The position numbers and the translations under genes were made by a program. 64,000 nucleotides of DNA from Otis tarda (Eukaryota > Chordata > Aves > Otidiformes > Otididae): assembly GCA_026413225.1 (NCBI GenBank), contig CM048552.1, forward strand, positions 189,692,053 to 189,756,052, given 5' to 3'. Every line of letters starts with the position of its first letter. Positions within the stretch are counted from its first letter, which is position 1. This document shows, in pieces, positions 53,542 to 64,000 of this stretch. The notes beneath the pieces are model-generated. The model was not told the origin of the DNA. It saw only the letters and a program-made list of their open reading frames with translations, and made no database searches.

Positions 53542-55770
53542 CTCCTATTGACCAGTTTGTGCTGTGCCCAGCAGGAGCTGTCAAGTTCAAGCAAGGCAGA
53601 AGCAATGAAGAAGAGATGGTAATTAAACATTTTGGGCCAGGTTGCCCATTCTGTTCCTCCTTTGTGTCTGTGAGATGCTGGTGGGAGTGAGACAATCTTT
53701 TACGTAGGACTGGGAAGTAAAGTGTCAGAGGGGCAAATAAGTTCAGGGTAGAGCAAGATGGAGATGTTGAAGAAGTTGAAATGGCCTGTGGAATAGAGGT
53801 TGTCTCCAGGTGTCCCATGCATCTGTGATGTGAATGTCCTGTTCATCCTACTAAGGCTTCATAATGTCTTGTAATGTAGACATGGTAGTCCAGCTTCAGG
53901 TAGCCTCATTGCAACTGCCCTCAGAAGAGAAAATTCAAAATACCACATGTGGTTGGACCAGCTTCAACTGTGATATTTTTCTGATATAAATCATAAATAA
54001 TTTGCAATTATAACTCAATTTCTTTATCTGTCACACAATAAACCAAACAAATATGCCTGAATCACTGAGTATAAGTCAGAACATTCTGAAAATCAAGGCT
54101 GTTTTTAAGGTGTCTCTGGCTGAGCATTCCAGAACTGAGGCAGAGGAGTTCTTGCAGAGAGACTCAGTTTGAGATGGAGACACCTAATTTTAGGTGTCTG
54201 CATGTGTTAATGCTCCCATAGTCAGAGGAGCTCATCAACGCAGCCAGGAAGCCCAAGAGAGGGACTCAGTTGACCAGTCACACGCTAAAGACAGGGGTGT
54301 AGTACCATTTTAGACCCTGTTAGGCAACCTCTCCAGCTGAAGAATACAGATCTCCCTCAAGTTCTGTGTGATATCTGCTGGTCCTCAAAAAGTGTCTAAG
54401 ATACCCTAGAGGCATCACAAAAGGGACTAGATACTGAAGCTTACCCAAGATATCTACTTTAGAGTGAGCTGAAATGATTTCTAGGCTTTACCGAGTACAA
54501 CAAAGACCTCTGTTCCTAGCTCACTTATAGTTACTTTATATGTCTTCATTATGTACTGAATCCTACCTCAAGTAACTTCAAAGCATTTACTCCAGAGTAT
54601 TTCATGTTTTCTTGACCTCTACTGCCTGAAAATAAAATAAGGGTTTCTCTGTGACTTTCTATGTGTGCTTTCATGAAGGAAGAACAAATGTTCACATAAT
54701 AAATGAACATAAATTGAATAAGAATGTTGTTCATCTCTATTCGCCACAGTAAAATTCTATTTAAACAGTCAAATTAGAAATATCTGGCCACAAAAGAATG
54801 GATAGTTGTCCTTGACAAGGTGTATCTAACCTTAAAAATAAATAGAAGCTCTGGGTCTTCAGCATGCCTGAAAATCCTTTAAGTCCTAAATACGGATGTA
54901 CATACCCAGGGTATGAAATGTTAGCCACAGGGATTAATAACTGCCCACACAAAGTCAATGACATAACTGAGTTAGAATTCGGGAGTTCATGGCTCTTTGC
55001 CCTAAGTTTCATTCACATGCCCACAGTCTGTCTGACTTGAACAAAGATCTTCCTACTCATAGAATGCTGTCATTTCCGTTTTCATCTGTACTCAAATAAG
55101 AGGGACCATACTTGAATCACTGTCTCAGCCTAAGCATATATATCTGACTCAGATTCATATGCTTGAGTGCCATTTAATTTTGAAACAGCACAGGAAAATC
55201 AAAAACAGCTTTGCAATTTCGTATTGGGACAAGTGTATCACTATGGCTATAGAATTCTGGTACTCTGTTCTCATGAATGCATCAAACACATTAATCATGC
55301 AAATCTGCTTACAGACAGATAGATATTATTAATCAAGGTTTATTATTCTTAAAGAATAATCCAATTTAAATAGATTATCAATGAGACTGACTTATCACCT
55401 ACACACATATTTCTGAAGCTAAAAAACTCACAGTCCTATCATAACGCTTGTCTATGAATATTCTTGCACTGTCCTTTCTGGCCTGCATTTTTACTGTTCG
55501 ACAATCAGCAAATGAAGTGAAACACACATAGTAAAGCAAAGGGTAAACACTAAAGCAAAGCTAGAGACAAACCTGGGTCCACAGGTTTGGAAATGACCCA
55601 GCCCGAAACACTGTATTGGGGCTGTTCTCAGTTACCAGGTTCCTGAGAAAATAAATACAAAAACATATATATGAAAAAAAATTGAGAGCTTAATTAAAGC
55701 ACAGAAGGGATGGGAGAAATAGCATTAATTACTTACTGTCAGCATTCCCAGTTCTGACGGATAAAGAGAA
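53359..55770. other. Intergenic, no gene seen
   Basis: AT-rich unique-looking DNA between two CR1 copies in opposite orientation. No supported coding region. Confidence 0.55.
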
Positions 55771-57198
55771 TTGACTGAAAAAGGGACATAACTCCCATTT
55801 CTAAAAAGGGAAGCAAGGAAGACCTGGGGAACTACAGGCCAGTCAGTCTCACATCTGTGCCTGGCGAGATGATGGACCAGATCCTCCTGGAAACTAAGCT
55901 AAGGCATATGGAAAATAGGGAGGTGACTGGTGACAGCCAACATGGCTTCATTAAGGGCAAATCACGCCCGACAAATTTAGTGGCCTTCTATGATGGGGTT
56001 ACAGCATTAGTGGATAAGAAAAGACAAACTGATGTCATCTACCTGGACTTGTCCAAAGCATTTGACATTGTCCCACATGACATCCTTGTCTCTAAACTGG
56101 AAAGACAGGGATCTGAGGGACAGACCAGTCCATGGATAAGGAATAGGCTGGATGGCTGCACTCAAAGAGTTGTGGTCAACGGCTTGATGTTCAAGTGGAG
56201 ATCGGTGACAAGTGGCGTTCCTCAAGGGTCAGTATTGAGACCAGCCCTGTTGAACATCTTTGTCAGCGACATGGACAGTGGGACTGAGTGCACCTTCAGC
56301 AACTTCATCAACGATACCAAGCTGTGTGGTGCAGTCAGCACACTGGAGGGGAGGGATGCCATCCAGGGGGATCTTGACAGGCTGGAGAGGTGGGTCGGTG
56401 CAAACTTCATGAAGTTCAACGAAGCCAAGCGCAAGGTCCTACACATGGGTTGTGGCAATCCCAGGCACAAATATAGGTTGGGCAGAGAATGGATTGAGAG
56501 CAGCCCTGAGGTGAAGGACTTGGGAGTGCTAGTGGATGAGAAACTCATCATGAGCCAGCAATGCGCACTTGCAGCCCAGAAAGCCAAACACATCCTCAGC
56601 TGCATCCAAAGAAGCGTGGTCAGCAGGTCAAGGGAGGTGATTCTCCCCCTCTACTCTGCTCTGGTGAGACCCCACCTGGAGTACTGTGTCCAGCTTGGGA
56701 GCCCTCAGAAGGATGTGGACCTTTTGGAGCAAGTCCAGAGGAGGGCCACAAAGATGATAAAAGGGCTGGAGCATCTCTTCTATGAAGACAGGTTGAGAGA
56801 GCTGGGGTTGTTCAGCCCAGAGAAGAGCAGGCTCCAGAGAGACTTTATAACTGCCTTCCAGTACCTAAAGGGGGCCTATAAGAAAGATGGCCTTTGAGAA
56901 AGACAGACCTTTTAGCAGGCCCTGTTGTGACAGGACAACGGGTAATGGTATTAAACTAGAAGGCAATGGATTCAGACTAGATATAAGGAAGAATTTTTTT
57001 ACAATTAAGGTGCTGGAACACTGGAACAGGTTGCCCAGAGAGGTGGTGGATGCCCCATCCCTGGAAACATTCAAGGCCAGGTTGGATGGGGCTCTAAGCA
57101 ACCTGATCTGGTTGGAGATGTCCCTGCTCCTTGCAAGCGGGTTGGACTAGATGACTTTTAAGGGTCCCTGCCAATCCCAACCATCTATGATCCTATGA
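55771..57198 (+). mobile_element. CR1 LINE, 5'-truncated
   Basis: Begins near AGGGACATAACTCCCATTTC, before the NYRPVSL region, and continues to the 3' UTR (GGACTAGATGACTTTTAAGG) and the tail CCATCTATGATCCTATGATA. It is more diverged than the copies at 22.9 and 52.2 kb. Confidence 0.95.
55857..57150 (+). pseudogene. CR1 ORF2 reverse transcriptase remnant, catalytic loss and frameshift
   Basis: The 346-codon frame (55857-56897) holds QHGFIKGKS (residues 28-36), intact motif [10 protein letters not shown] (62-70) and [11 protein letters not shown] (119-129). The FADD box, however, reads FIND (150-153), so the first catalytic Asp is Asn. Near 56893-56912 an inserted or rearranged stretch shifts the frame. 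The C-terminal part continues in the frame 56887-57150 and lacks the usual ALSNLI stop, running on as SNLIWLE. Confidence 0.9.
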
Positions 57199-58900
57199 TA
57201 AAACACAGTCATTGTTTGGTAGCAAGAACTTTCAATTAGATTTAGTCAGTAAACTGCAAGATGACTCATAGCATAATTTCTTGGACAGCATCTATCATCA
57301 AATGTTCTGCATTTGTAGGTGGATTAGTAATTAAAGAGTTTTAAAAGATGCCTTTTTACATGACACATTATGGATAAAGAAGAAAATGGGAAGATAAACA
57401 AACTGAAAGACAGATGGAACAAATTGTAGGCCAGCATAGATGGACTACCAACCCTCAGGACTGATTTTCCAGTTTTCTCAGTGGAGAAGTTAGTAGATTC
57501 CCAGATCACTTCCGCAGCTCTAGCTTTGAACACCAGGGTTCAAAATCTTTGGGCTTTTCCACATGAGGAACACAGAGGGAATGCAAAAATGAATGGATTA
57601 AGCTAACTAAAATCAAGACAATATGACTTGCTATAGGAAATCCTAGTCTAAGATCTCCAAAAGTATGAGAAACTGGGGAGGGCAGGCTTCACCATGAAGC
57701 CCACTGGAGTCATTCAAGTGCAAAAAGACTTCAGATTTCAAATTATGTCAGCCTGATGCTCAGAATGCCTCAGAATGGAAGAGGGTGGTGATGATGTTCA
57801 CCTAGCACAAAGAATGGCTAAATGACCGGGAAAGTATGTCCTGTGCTCCAGAGTTACCCACTGAACTCAGAAAAAAAAAAAATCTCTACATTTAAAGTCT
57901 CCTATTCTAAGCAAATATAACAAATGCTAGAAATGTATTGCAGGGTTTTTTATCTCCATCACCAATCTTTCCTATCCCAAAACCATCATCACAAATCCTA
58001 CAATCTTTCCAGGAGGATAAGAACATGGATAGAATTTCCCAAGTGATTCTTGCTACATATTTTTAATAGAACTATGAAGAAATATTTTTTATTTACATAG
58101 ATGCTTTATAACTCTAGCTTTAATGACTTGAGATGTATTAGTCATATATGTGATTTTTAGTGTTAGCTCCAGTGACAAATTGTCTGCAGTGAAAAAACTA
58201 ATTTTCAGCAAAATATAGAAGAAGATAAAATGACCACAATGGACTTAGAACAGACAATGGCAAATGTTCAAAACGCAATAAATACAACACGCTTTATCAC
58301 TGTGCAAAAGTTGGCAGTATGTTCATCATTTATCCATCCGCATACAATACGGAATATATATTAATTTGCTTCTGATAAAGGCATAAAGAGACAATATATA
58401 GAGACAATATGCAAGCTGCCTGTGATCCAAAGACATCTAGCTCCTCTTTTGAGAAGAAAGCACACTTCCAAATCCAACACTGAGATGCCTTTGTAAACCG
58501 AGGCTCACACTGAAGTAACAGTTTCTCACCCCTCACAGTGTGGTGTCAGCCCATCCAAAACCCACACACAAACAGGCAGATTGTGGAGATTCTCCAGTCT
58601 AGATGTAATTTGGCAGCAGCACTGTGGGAAGGTTGTAGGCCCTCAAGCATTGCACAGGCTACTGCCTAGGTCTGAGAAGCCATTTCTGCTGGTATCATTG
58701 TTTAGAGTAATTCCTGTATACCTCAAATGGGAATGATGAAAATCCAGAGCATTATGACTGAGTGAAATTTACACTCAGGCATTAAGCAAGACTTCCCCAG
58801 CCATGTGCCCACCACACCTTTCCCAGGTAATGCCTCTCTATCCTCGAATTGCTGTCACACCACCCAACCTCTCCTCTCTGCCCTCAGAGAAAACAAGTTT
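57199..58900. other. Region upstream of the SUPT20H CpG island
   Basis: AT-rich to about 58800, then rising in GC. No recognised repeat or coding segment. Distal promoter elements may lie here but none can be named. Confidence 0.5.
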
Positions 58901-59158
58901 CCGCAACGCGCTGCTGCCCGGGCAGTCACGCATCAAAAAATATCTCCCAGTACCCTTACAGCACCCCTGAGACACCAGGAAACCTATTCAGATCTTCACC
59001 ACGGCGTTAAGCCTTTGGCCTGCAGAGGTGCCCAGGCACTTTACTACCACTAAACCCCAGGGACCCCCCGGCCTTGGGTCACGGCCCCCGCCCGCCACCG
59101 CCCCTCAGCGCCCAACGGCCACCCGCGGAGCCAGCCGGGCCCGCGGGCCGCCCGCGAA

Positions 59159-59168
59159 GGGGCGGGGC
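59159..59168 (+). promoter_or_regulatory. GC box (Sp1/KLF-type)
   Basis: GGGGCGGGGC, a textbook match, within the CpG island upstream of the likely transcription start. Confidence 0.6.
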
Positions 59169-59186
59169 TTAGGAGCCCGCCCTCCC

Positions 59187-59200
59187 GTCTCTATGGCGAC
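59187..59200. promoter_or_regulatory. X-box-like site 1
   Basis: GTCTCTATGGCGAC. The right half fits the RFX half-site (RGYRAC type) and the left half is weaker. About 38 bp from a better copy at 59239. Confidence 0.35.
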
Positions 59201-59238
59201 GCCGAGAGTCGCTTCCCGCCCTCAACCTAACCCACCTC

Positions 59239-59252
59239 GTCGCCGTGGCGAC
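59239..59252. promoter_or_regulatory. X-box-like palindrome 2
   Basis: GTCGCCGTGGCGAC, a perfect 6-bp inverted repeat around GT. It has the layout of the RFX X-box GTTGCCATGGCAAC with C/G for T/A in the half-sites and one change in the centre. It could also be a CpG-rich chance palindrome. Confidence 0.45.
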
Positions 59253-59263
59253 TGCTCCCGCCC

Positions 59264-59287
59264 CTTCCGGGAGTGACCCGGAAGCGG
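59264..59287. promoter_or_regulatory. Inverted pair of ETS sites near the transcription start
   Basis: CTTCCGG (59264-59270) on one side and CCGGAAGCGG (59278-59287) on the other form back-to-back GGAA cores. A further GCGGAAGCGG follows at about 59292. Clustered ETS/GABP sites are typical of TATA-less housekeeping promoters close to the start site. Confidence 0.6.
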
Positions 59288-59289
59288 CG

Positions 59290-59392
59290 GGGCGGAAGCG
59301 GCCGGCGGCGCCGCGGTGGGCTGAGGCGGGGGCGGATGAGCGGGCGGCGGGGCCTGCTGTGCGGGGGGCAGGGCCCCGTGGGAGGCCGGCAG
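59290..59392 (+). other. SUPT20H: Non-coding exon 1 of SUPT20H (start approximate)
   Basis: The exon end is set by a donor GCAG|GTAACG at 59392/59393. The 5' end is only inferred from the ETS cluster. An alternative donor CGCAG|GTAGGC at 59596/59597 could give a longer first exon. Exon 1 is taken as untranslated because the recognised start codon is in exon 2. Confidence 0.55.
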
Positions 59393-60893
59393 GTAACGGC
59401 GCTCGGCGTCATAGGGCTCCCCAGCCGGGGAGAGGGCGGGCGAGTGGGTGGGTGGCGGCCGCCTCCTGCGCCCTGGCGGGCCAGGCAAGGCCGGGTGGGC
59501 CGCGGGAGCTGGGAGCCTGGCCTGTGGCCTTGCGGCTTGGCCCCGCCCGGCTGTTTCCGGCTGGCAGCTGCGTCCAGTGGCTCTCCGCCCTCGCAGGTAG
59601 GCCCGTGTCCGCGGAGACGGCGGGAGCACCGGCGGGCGCGGAGGTGCGGTTGGCCCGACTGCCCGCCTGGCCGGCCAACAGCAGGACCTGGGCGGATCGA
59701 GCTCCCACTTGCACCTGCGCCTGGTTCCCAGTCGGGCCGGGCACTCTCTCCATTCCCCTCTCCTGGGATCTGGCTCCAGCGTGAGCCGGGACGGGGGCGG
59801 AGAGGCCGCTCGGAAGGCAGCTGGCCTGTAGGATGGCACGGATGAACTCTCCCCAGGGCCATCTTGTGCAGGCTGGTTTTCGCCCACCACCTCGCCATCT
59901 GTTAGAAGCCAGCAGATTTCAGCTTTGTGGGGAGCTCTGAGTTGCTGTATGTGCTGGGTTTTTTTCTGTTGAAATTGCTTCCATGCTGAAATAGCTGAGT
60001 AAGGTTGAGGGAGATGTGAGGTAGCAGGCTTGTGTCACCTGAGATCTAGGAAGGTGTTTGCCAAAGGCATGGCTGATGTGAACTCTTGCTGTAACAGAAA
60101 TATTTCCACAAATTGAAATTGTGTTTTGAAATTTCTTAAATGAACATTTCAAGTATAGTGAGGCACTGTAGTGTTTCAATGTGAAAGCAGAATTAACTTG
60201 AATTTTCACATGTCCTTATTGGGAATGATAGTAAGGACAGGATCTAAAGACTGAGGGTTTTGAGCTAGGGTTTTTGTCATACACCTGTCTATCTAAATTT
60301 AAAAATGAAACAGCGTAGGGACATAGTATCTGAGGGCAAGGACACCTAAGGAAAATGCTAGTGTTGTGCAAATTTTATTCACTTAGTAATTGACAGCCTA
60401 CTGTGAGTTAGTATTAAGCTAACATCTCAAAACAGTGCTAGAAGGCACTGCTAGTGAAATTGTTGTCTATGGAATAATACTTTCATAAAGCAAAAAAAAA
60501 AAAAAAACCTAATAGAGTATACTAAATGTTCTGGTTGCTTGTCATTAAATATTCTAGCCTTCTGTGCATCTGTGGATGCAATGTTTGGGGTATCTAGGTA
60601 AGACTGCTGCAATAGAGAAGAGTACTTGGCTATGTAATTTCAATTATATGCTTATTGTTACTTTATTATTTAATACAACTAATGTAGAATGATTGTGCAA
60701 AGCAGTAGTAATCATTATAATAGGAACCTTTGCGCTTACACTGAGTGGAACTTTTTTGTTTCTGCTTCTGGCAGAAAGGATACTATGCAAATAAAATTTA
60801 AGTACGATTAACCACTGGAAATGTATTTAAATAAAATGCTTATTTAGAGTCTTAGTGATATTTTTTCTCCTTGTTTGTTGTTTTTTTTTCCAG
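59393..60893 (+). other. SUPT20H intron 1
   Basis: Starts GTAACG and ends in a strong polypyrimidine tract with TTTTCCAG. The first 440 bp is still CpG island, the rest is AT-rich with a 16-A run near 60491. No repeat element recognised. Confidence 0.65.
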
Positions 60894-60991
60894 TACCCCA
60901 AGTGTGACCATAAAATATGATTCTTTGCCCACCGCACCAAACCTCTTAAGCACTTCTTTTGCCATTTGGTCACCTGGCTTCAACTACAATG
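60894..60991 (+). other. SUPT20H: SUPT20H exon 2, 5' leader ending on the ATG
   Basis: 98-nt exon between a strong acceptor (long T tract, CCAG at 60890-60893) and a near-perfect donor ATG|GTAAGT at 60991/60992. The start codon occupies 60989-60991, the last three bases of the exon. An upstream ATG at 60917 opens a 10-codon frame closed by TAA at 60947-60949. Confidence 0.8.
60917..60949 (+). promoter_or_regulatory. Upstream open reading frame in the SUPT20H leader
   Basis: ATG followed by nine codons and TAA, all inside exon 2 and 39 nt before the main ATG. The context (AAAATATGA) has A at -3, which is moderately favourable, so it could reduce initiation at the main start. Conservation is unknown. 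Confidence 0.5.
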
Positions 60992-62032
60992 GTAAGTGAT
61001 GATTCAGGTAATATATTTTCAGATCTTTTCACTCTAGTCTGCTAGCTGTCTGGCTGATAAGGAGAATGCCATTAAGGTTTCTCATGTTCTTAAAAAAGTA
61101 CATTTTCCTTGTCACTCCTGAGTTCTATTATTTATTTTTTCAGGAGTGTCTTTCTTAATAGCATATAAATATTTCTAAACACTTAGTTACTCTCCATTGC
61201 ATCGTAGGAGTTATCATGTAAAGCTAGTGCTGTGTTTTCGCCAGTTGAGTACGAAGTGTAAATCCTATCTTCAAATAGTATTCTTCTGTTCACAGGTGAC
61301 AATATTGCCATGGATTTTTACCTATTGTCAACCAGTCAGCTGAATGTCTGAAATCATGCAGTTATCCACTAGACCTGTACAGAAAGCATGAGTATTTGAC
61401 ATAATCATATAAACAACTCAACACTTTAAAATTTTAATGTTCTGCAGAGGCAGGTTCTAATGAGTAATAGCCTGTCAAGTGTATGTTTGTTTCTTTGTTT
61501 TTTTCCAAGAAGAGTTTAGAAATTTTGTACTGGAGACACCGTAGGTGTATGGTAAAAAGCCTGAGTATTTTTGCTGTGTATTTCTTTGTTGTTACTGTTG
61601 CATGCTTTTCTCCCCTGAATTCTATTCTAATGTATGAAATAACTAGTACTGCCATGTATTGGACGTGGCTCGGATGACTTCTATTTCTTGAGGTTTGAGT
61701 GTTTTGTTAGGTATCGTTTCTATTGCTACTTTTAATTCTAATTGCCTTTCATTGTTCTAAGACTTCATAATTTAGTCAAAACCTTGCAAGTGTAGACACT
61801 TGATAATGGGATTAATTGCTGTTGATGCAGTTACAGGAGGTTTCAGCTTCCAAGTTAAGTATGTGCCAAAAATGTTTGAGCCCATCTTCTAACTACAAAT
61901 TCATATCAGTAATAATAGTTTTTGTAGTGTTTTTTATGTATAAGGATGTTTAAACTGTTAATATACGTTCTGAAAAAATCTTTGTAATTATTGCAGCAAC
62001 AAGCTTTAGAACTGGCATTGGATCGTGCAGAG
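60989..62032 (+). CDS. SUPT20H: SUPT20H (SPT20 homologue, SAGA subunit), N-terminal coding part only
   Basis: Joined coding pieces 60989-60991 (ATG) and 61997-62032 (36 nt) read MQQALELALDRAE. This matches the start of vertebrate SUPT20H (also FAM48A or p38IP) as I remember it. SUPT20H is a nuclear structural subunit of the SAGA histone-acetyltransferase coactivator. It has also been described as a p38-interacting protein and as acting in autophagy through ATG9. The splice sites support the reading: ATG|GTAAGT, then TTATTGCAG|CAACAA, and GCAGAG|GTAAGT after the small exon, all in phase 0. The next coding exon (human continues with Tyr-Val-Ile) was not found before 64000, so most of the gene lies beyond the window. 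The identification rests on 13 residues plus the promoter and splice context, not on a search. Confidence 0.85.
60992..61996 (+). other. SUPT20H intron 2
   Basis: About 1.0 kb, GTAAGT to TTGCAG. AT-rich, no repeat element recognised. Small frames on both strands are chance. Confidence 0.75.
61997..62032 (+). other. SUPT20H: SUPT20H exon 3, 36-nt micro-exon
   Basis: Twelve complete codons (QQALELALDRAE) between consensus splice sites; its phase 0 joins directly to the ATG of exon 2. Confidence 0.82.
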
Positions 62033-62750
62033 GTAAGTAGTAGCTACATTATTTGTTTACACGTAATATATTGGTCTCACAGTTGAAAAATAACCATTGT
62101 ATTTTTATATTTCTTCTGAAAAGCAGTGGAGGAGCATGTTATGTAAATGTGTATGTAAAAATAATCACCCTTACATGTAACGCTGGTTTTGCAAAATTCT
62201 CACTAGAATTGCTATGTTGCGTATTTGTCTCTTACCCTTTGTACTGAGAACATGGTCAGGTGCAATGGTGACAGGCTATGCAGATCTTTGCTTTTCCCTT
62301 TTTAAACCAGCAAATCTGTGTGCTCTGAAATAAGCAGAGCTGTACAGTGGTGATCCAGAATCAGCTGGCAGAAATATATGGCAAAATCCTGTTTGTGTTT
62401 TTAAGAGTAGCCTAGTTAGAACAAAGAGACAGGTGCCTTCACATATGTTTTCTTTTTATGGTGTTATCTGATAGAATGGTTACCCTGAACCCTATTGTTT
62501 CTGTTGGAGAACCTATCTTAATTAAATTCTGAATAAGCTGTTAATGAACATACTTCAGACAAACAATAGATACTTGGATAAACCTTGTTTAGAATATAAG
62601 CTACGTTTTTAATGTAGGATGATATCTTCATTCTTCTTTTTAATTCAAATATGTAATGTACATGAGCAGTGTTTATAAGACAGCTCTATAGAGAGAACTA
62701 ATCTAACTGTAAGAAAGAAGGGGAAAATAAAACTTCATGAACTTGGTTAT

Positions 62751-63187
62751 AGGATCATAGAACAGTTAGGGTTGGAAAGGACCTTTAAAGGTCATCTAGT
62801 CCAACCCCCCTGCAAGGAGCAGGGACATCTCCAACCTGTTTGGAGATGACGTTGCTCAGAGACCTGTCCAACCTGGCCTTGAATGTTTCCAGGGATGGGG
62901 CATCCACCACCTCTCTGGGCAACCTGTTCGTGTTCCACCACCCTTGTTGTAAAAAAATTTTTTCCTGATGTCTAATCTGAATCTATGTCCTTCTATTTTA
63001 AAACCGTGACCCCTCGTCCTATCACAACAGACCCTGCTAAAGAGTTTCTCCTCGTCTTTACTGTAGGCCCCTTTTAGATACTGAAAGACCACTATAAGGT
63101 CTCCCCAGAACCTCCTCTTCTCCAGACTGAACAGTCACAACAGTCACAACTCTCTCAGCTCCTAGGAGAGGTGCTCCAGCCCTCTGT
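62751..63187 (-). mobile_element. CR1 LINE 3' fragment in SUPT20H intron 3
   Basis: Reverse orientation: AGGATCATAGAACAGTTAGG tail and 3' UTR at the left, ORF2 C-terminus to about 63187. The remnant frame 62856-63092 keeps [18 protein letters not shown] and then shifts in the KKFFYNKG region. Antisense to the host gene. Confidence 0.9.
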
Positions 63188-63354
63188 TAAGGAGTACTTG
63201 ATTTGTAGATATTGTTGAGCCAGTACACATGAATTTGATTGTATGTTAGCATGTTAACTTAAGTGGCGTTAACTAAGTACAGTAATGTTACTTACTACTG
63301 TAATTACAAAACATGAATGCAAAATCAAGACTTTGCATGCAACTCATGCCATAG

Positions 63355-64000
63355 TGTCATAGTTTAGCCCTGCTCAGGACTAGACTATGAAGTCTCTCTC
63401 CTACTTCATCCACCCTTCAAGGGAACAGGGAGAGAGAACACAAGAAAAAAGGCTCGAGGTTTTAGATAAAGACAGGGAGAGATCCATAAAGTTACCATTA
63501 CGGGCAAAACAGACTCAACTTGGGGAAAACTATTTGTTTATTATTAAAACCTCCTCCCACCCCTTCTTCTTCCTGGGCTTAACATTCTCTACCTCGTTCA
63601 CCCCCTGAGTGGCACAGGGGCAAAGAGGGAATGGGGGTTTATGGTCAGTTGATCACATGTCACTTTGCACCACTCCTACCTCCTCGGGGGAAGAACTCCT
63701 CACGTTCCTCCCCTGCTCCAGTGTGGGGTGCCTCCTATGGGCCACAGTCCTTCATGAATTGCTCTGGCATGGGTCATTTTTCCACGAGGTGCAGTCCATC
63801 CAGAACAGCTGCCCCAGCGCAGGCACTCTACAGGCCACAGCTTCCTTCAGGCATCCACCTGCCCCAGCATGAGGTCCTCCACGGGCTCCAGGTGGATCTC
63901 TGCTCCTCTGTGGGCCTCAATGGGCTGCAGGGGGACAGCCTGCCTCACCGTGGGCTGCAGGGGAATCTCAGCCAGGAGCAGCATTACTCCTCCTCCTCCT
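63355..64000 (-). mobile_element. Family-A LTR in SUPT20H intron 3, cut by the window edge
   Basis: Starts TGTCATAGTTTAGCCC at 63355, matching the left end of the inverted LTR at 41288. It continues through the conserved CGGGCAAAACAGACTC tract, the polyadenylation signal (TTTATT on +, 63537-63542) and the GC-rich repeated words near 63830-63970. The 5' part of the LTR and any internal retroviral sequence would lie beyond 64000, so solo or full-length cannot be decided. Antisense to SUPT20H. Confidence 0.85.

Larger units (their letters stand above)
59030..59830. promoter_or_regulatory. SUPT20H: CpG island promoter of SUPT20H
   Basis: About 800 bp of very GC-rich DNA with dense CpG, the only such stretch in the window apart from moderately GC-rich LTRs. 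It precedes and covers the first exon and the start of intron 1 of the + strand gene. There is no good TATA box, as expected for a broadly expressed housekeeping gene. Recognisable sites are a GC box, paired ETS sites and two RFX X-box-like palindromes, listed separately. The long frames on both strands (59222-59898) are an effect of few A/T-rich stop codons. Confidence 0.9.
62033..64000 (+). other. SUPT20H intron 3 (continues past the window)
   Basis: Begins GTAAGTAG. Contains an antisense CR1 fragment and an antisense family-A LTR. No coding segment matching the next part of SUPT20H was seen. Confidence 0.7.

Noticed and set aside
59030..59290. Divergent (bidirectional) gene starting leftward from the CpG island
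   Set aside because: No splice donor with coding support or recognisable protein was found on the minus strand to the left; the upstream DNA is intergenic as far as can be seen.
59222..59898. Several open frames of 114-223 codons on both strands in the GC-rich region
   Set aside because: They overlap in multiple frames, are Pro/Arg/Gly/Ala-rich and lie in a CpG island where stop codons are rare. No domain is recognisable and the spliced SUPT20H leader explains the region.

Overview
The window looks like avian nuclear DNA. It is AT-rich and gene-poor for about 59 kb. It holds at least ten CR1 non-LTR retrotransposon fragments, most ending in the bird-type 3' tail (repeats of ATTCTATG). It also holds six solo or partial endogenous-retrovirus LTRs, five of them with proposed 5-bp target duplications. 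The species cannot be told from the sequence.

Layout. About 1-58.9 kb is intergenic: unique AT-rich DNA cut by CR1 copies (near 9.1-10.7, 14.6, 17.6, 22.9, 27.2, 32.7, 43.7, 52.2 and 55.8 kb) and LTRs of two families. Family A is about 1.1 kb long and lies at 4.6-5.7 kb (+), 40.4-42.6 kb (+, interrupted) and 41.3-42.4 kb (-, inserted into the previous one). A fourth copy starts at 63.4 kb (-) and runs off the window. Family B lies at 31.9-32.5 kb (+) and 36.8-37.4 kb (-). I found no convincing cellular protein gene, RNA gene or CRISPR array in this part.

From about 59.0 to 59.8 kb there is a strong CpG island with GC-box, ETS and RFX X-box-like sites. It starts a + strand gene that I identify as SUPT20H (SPT20 homologue, a SAGA coactivator subunit). 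The match is the first 13 residues of the protein, split over two well-spliced exons. Only the 5' end is here: non-coding exon 1, exon 2 ending exactly on the ATG, and a 36-nt exon 3. The rest lies beyond position 64000. Intron 3 carries an antisense CR1 and an antisense family-A LTR.

The long open frames elsewhere are CR1 reverse-transcriptase remnants or their antisense shadows, not host genes. I found no new biological system. The most informative structures are the nested LTR-in-LTR with both target-site duplications preserved, the set of LTRs with 5-bp duplications, a 225-bp direct duplication of unknown origin, and the SUPT20H promoter and leader architecture.
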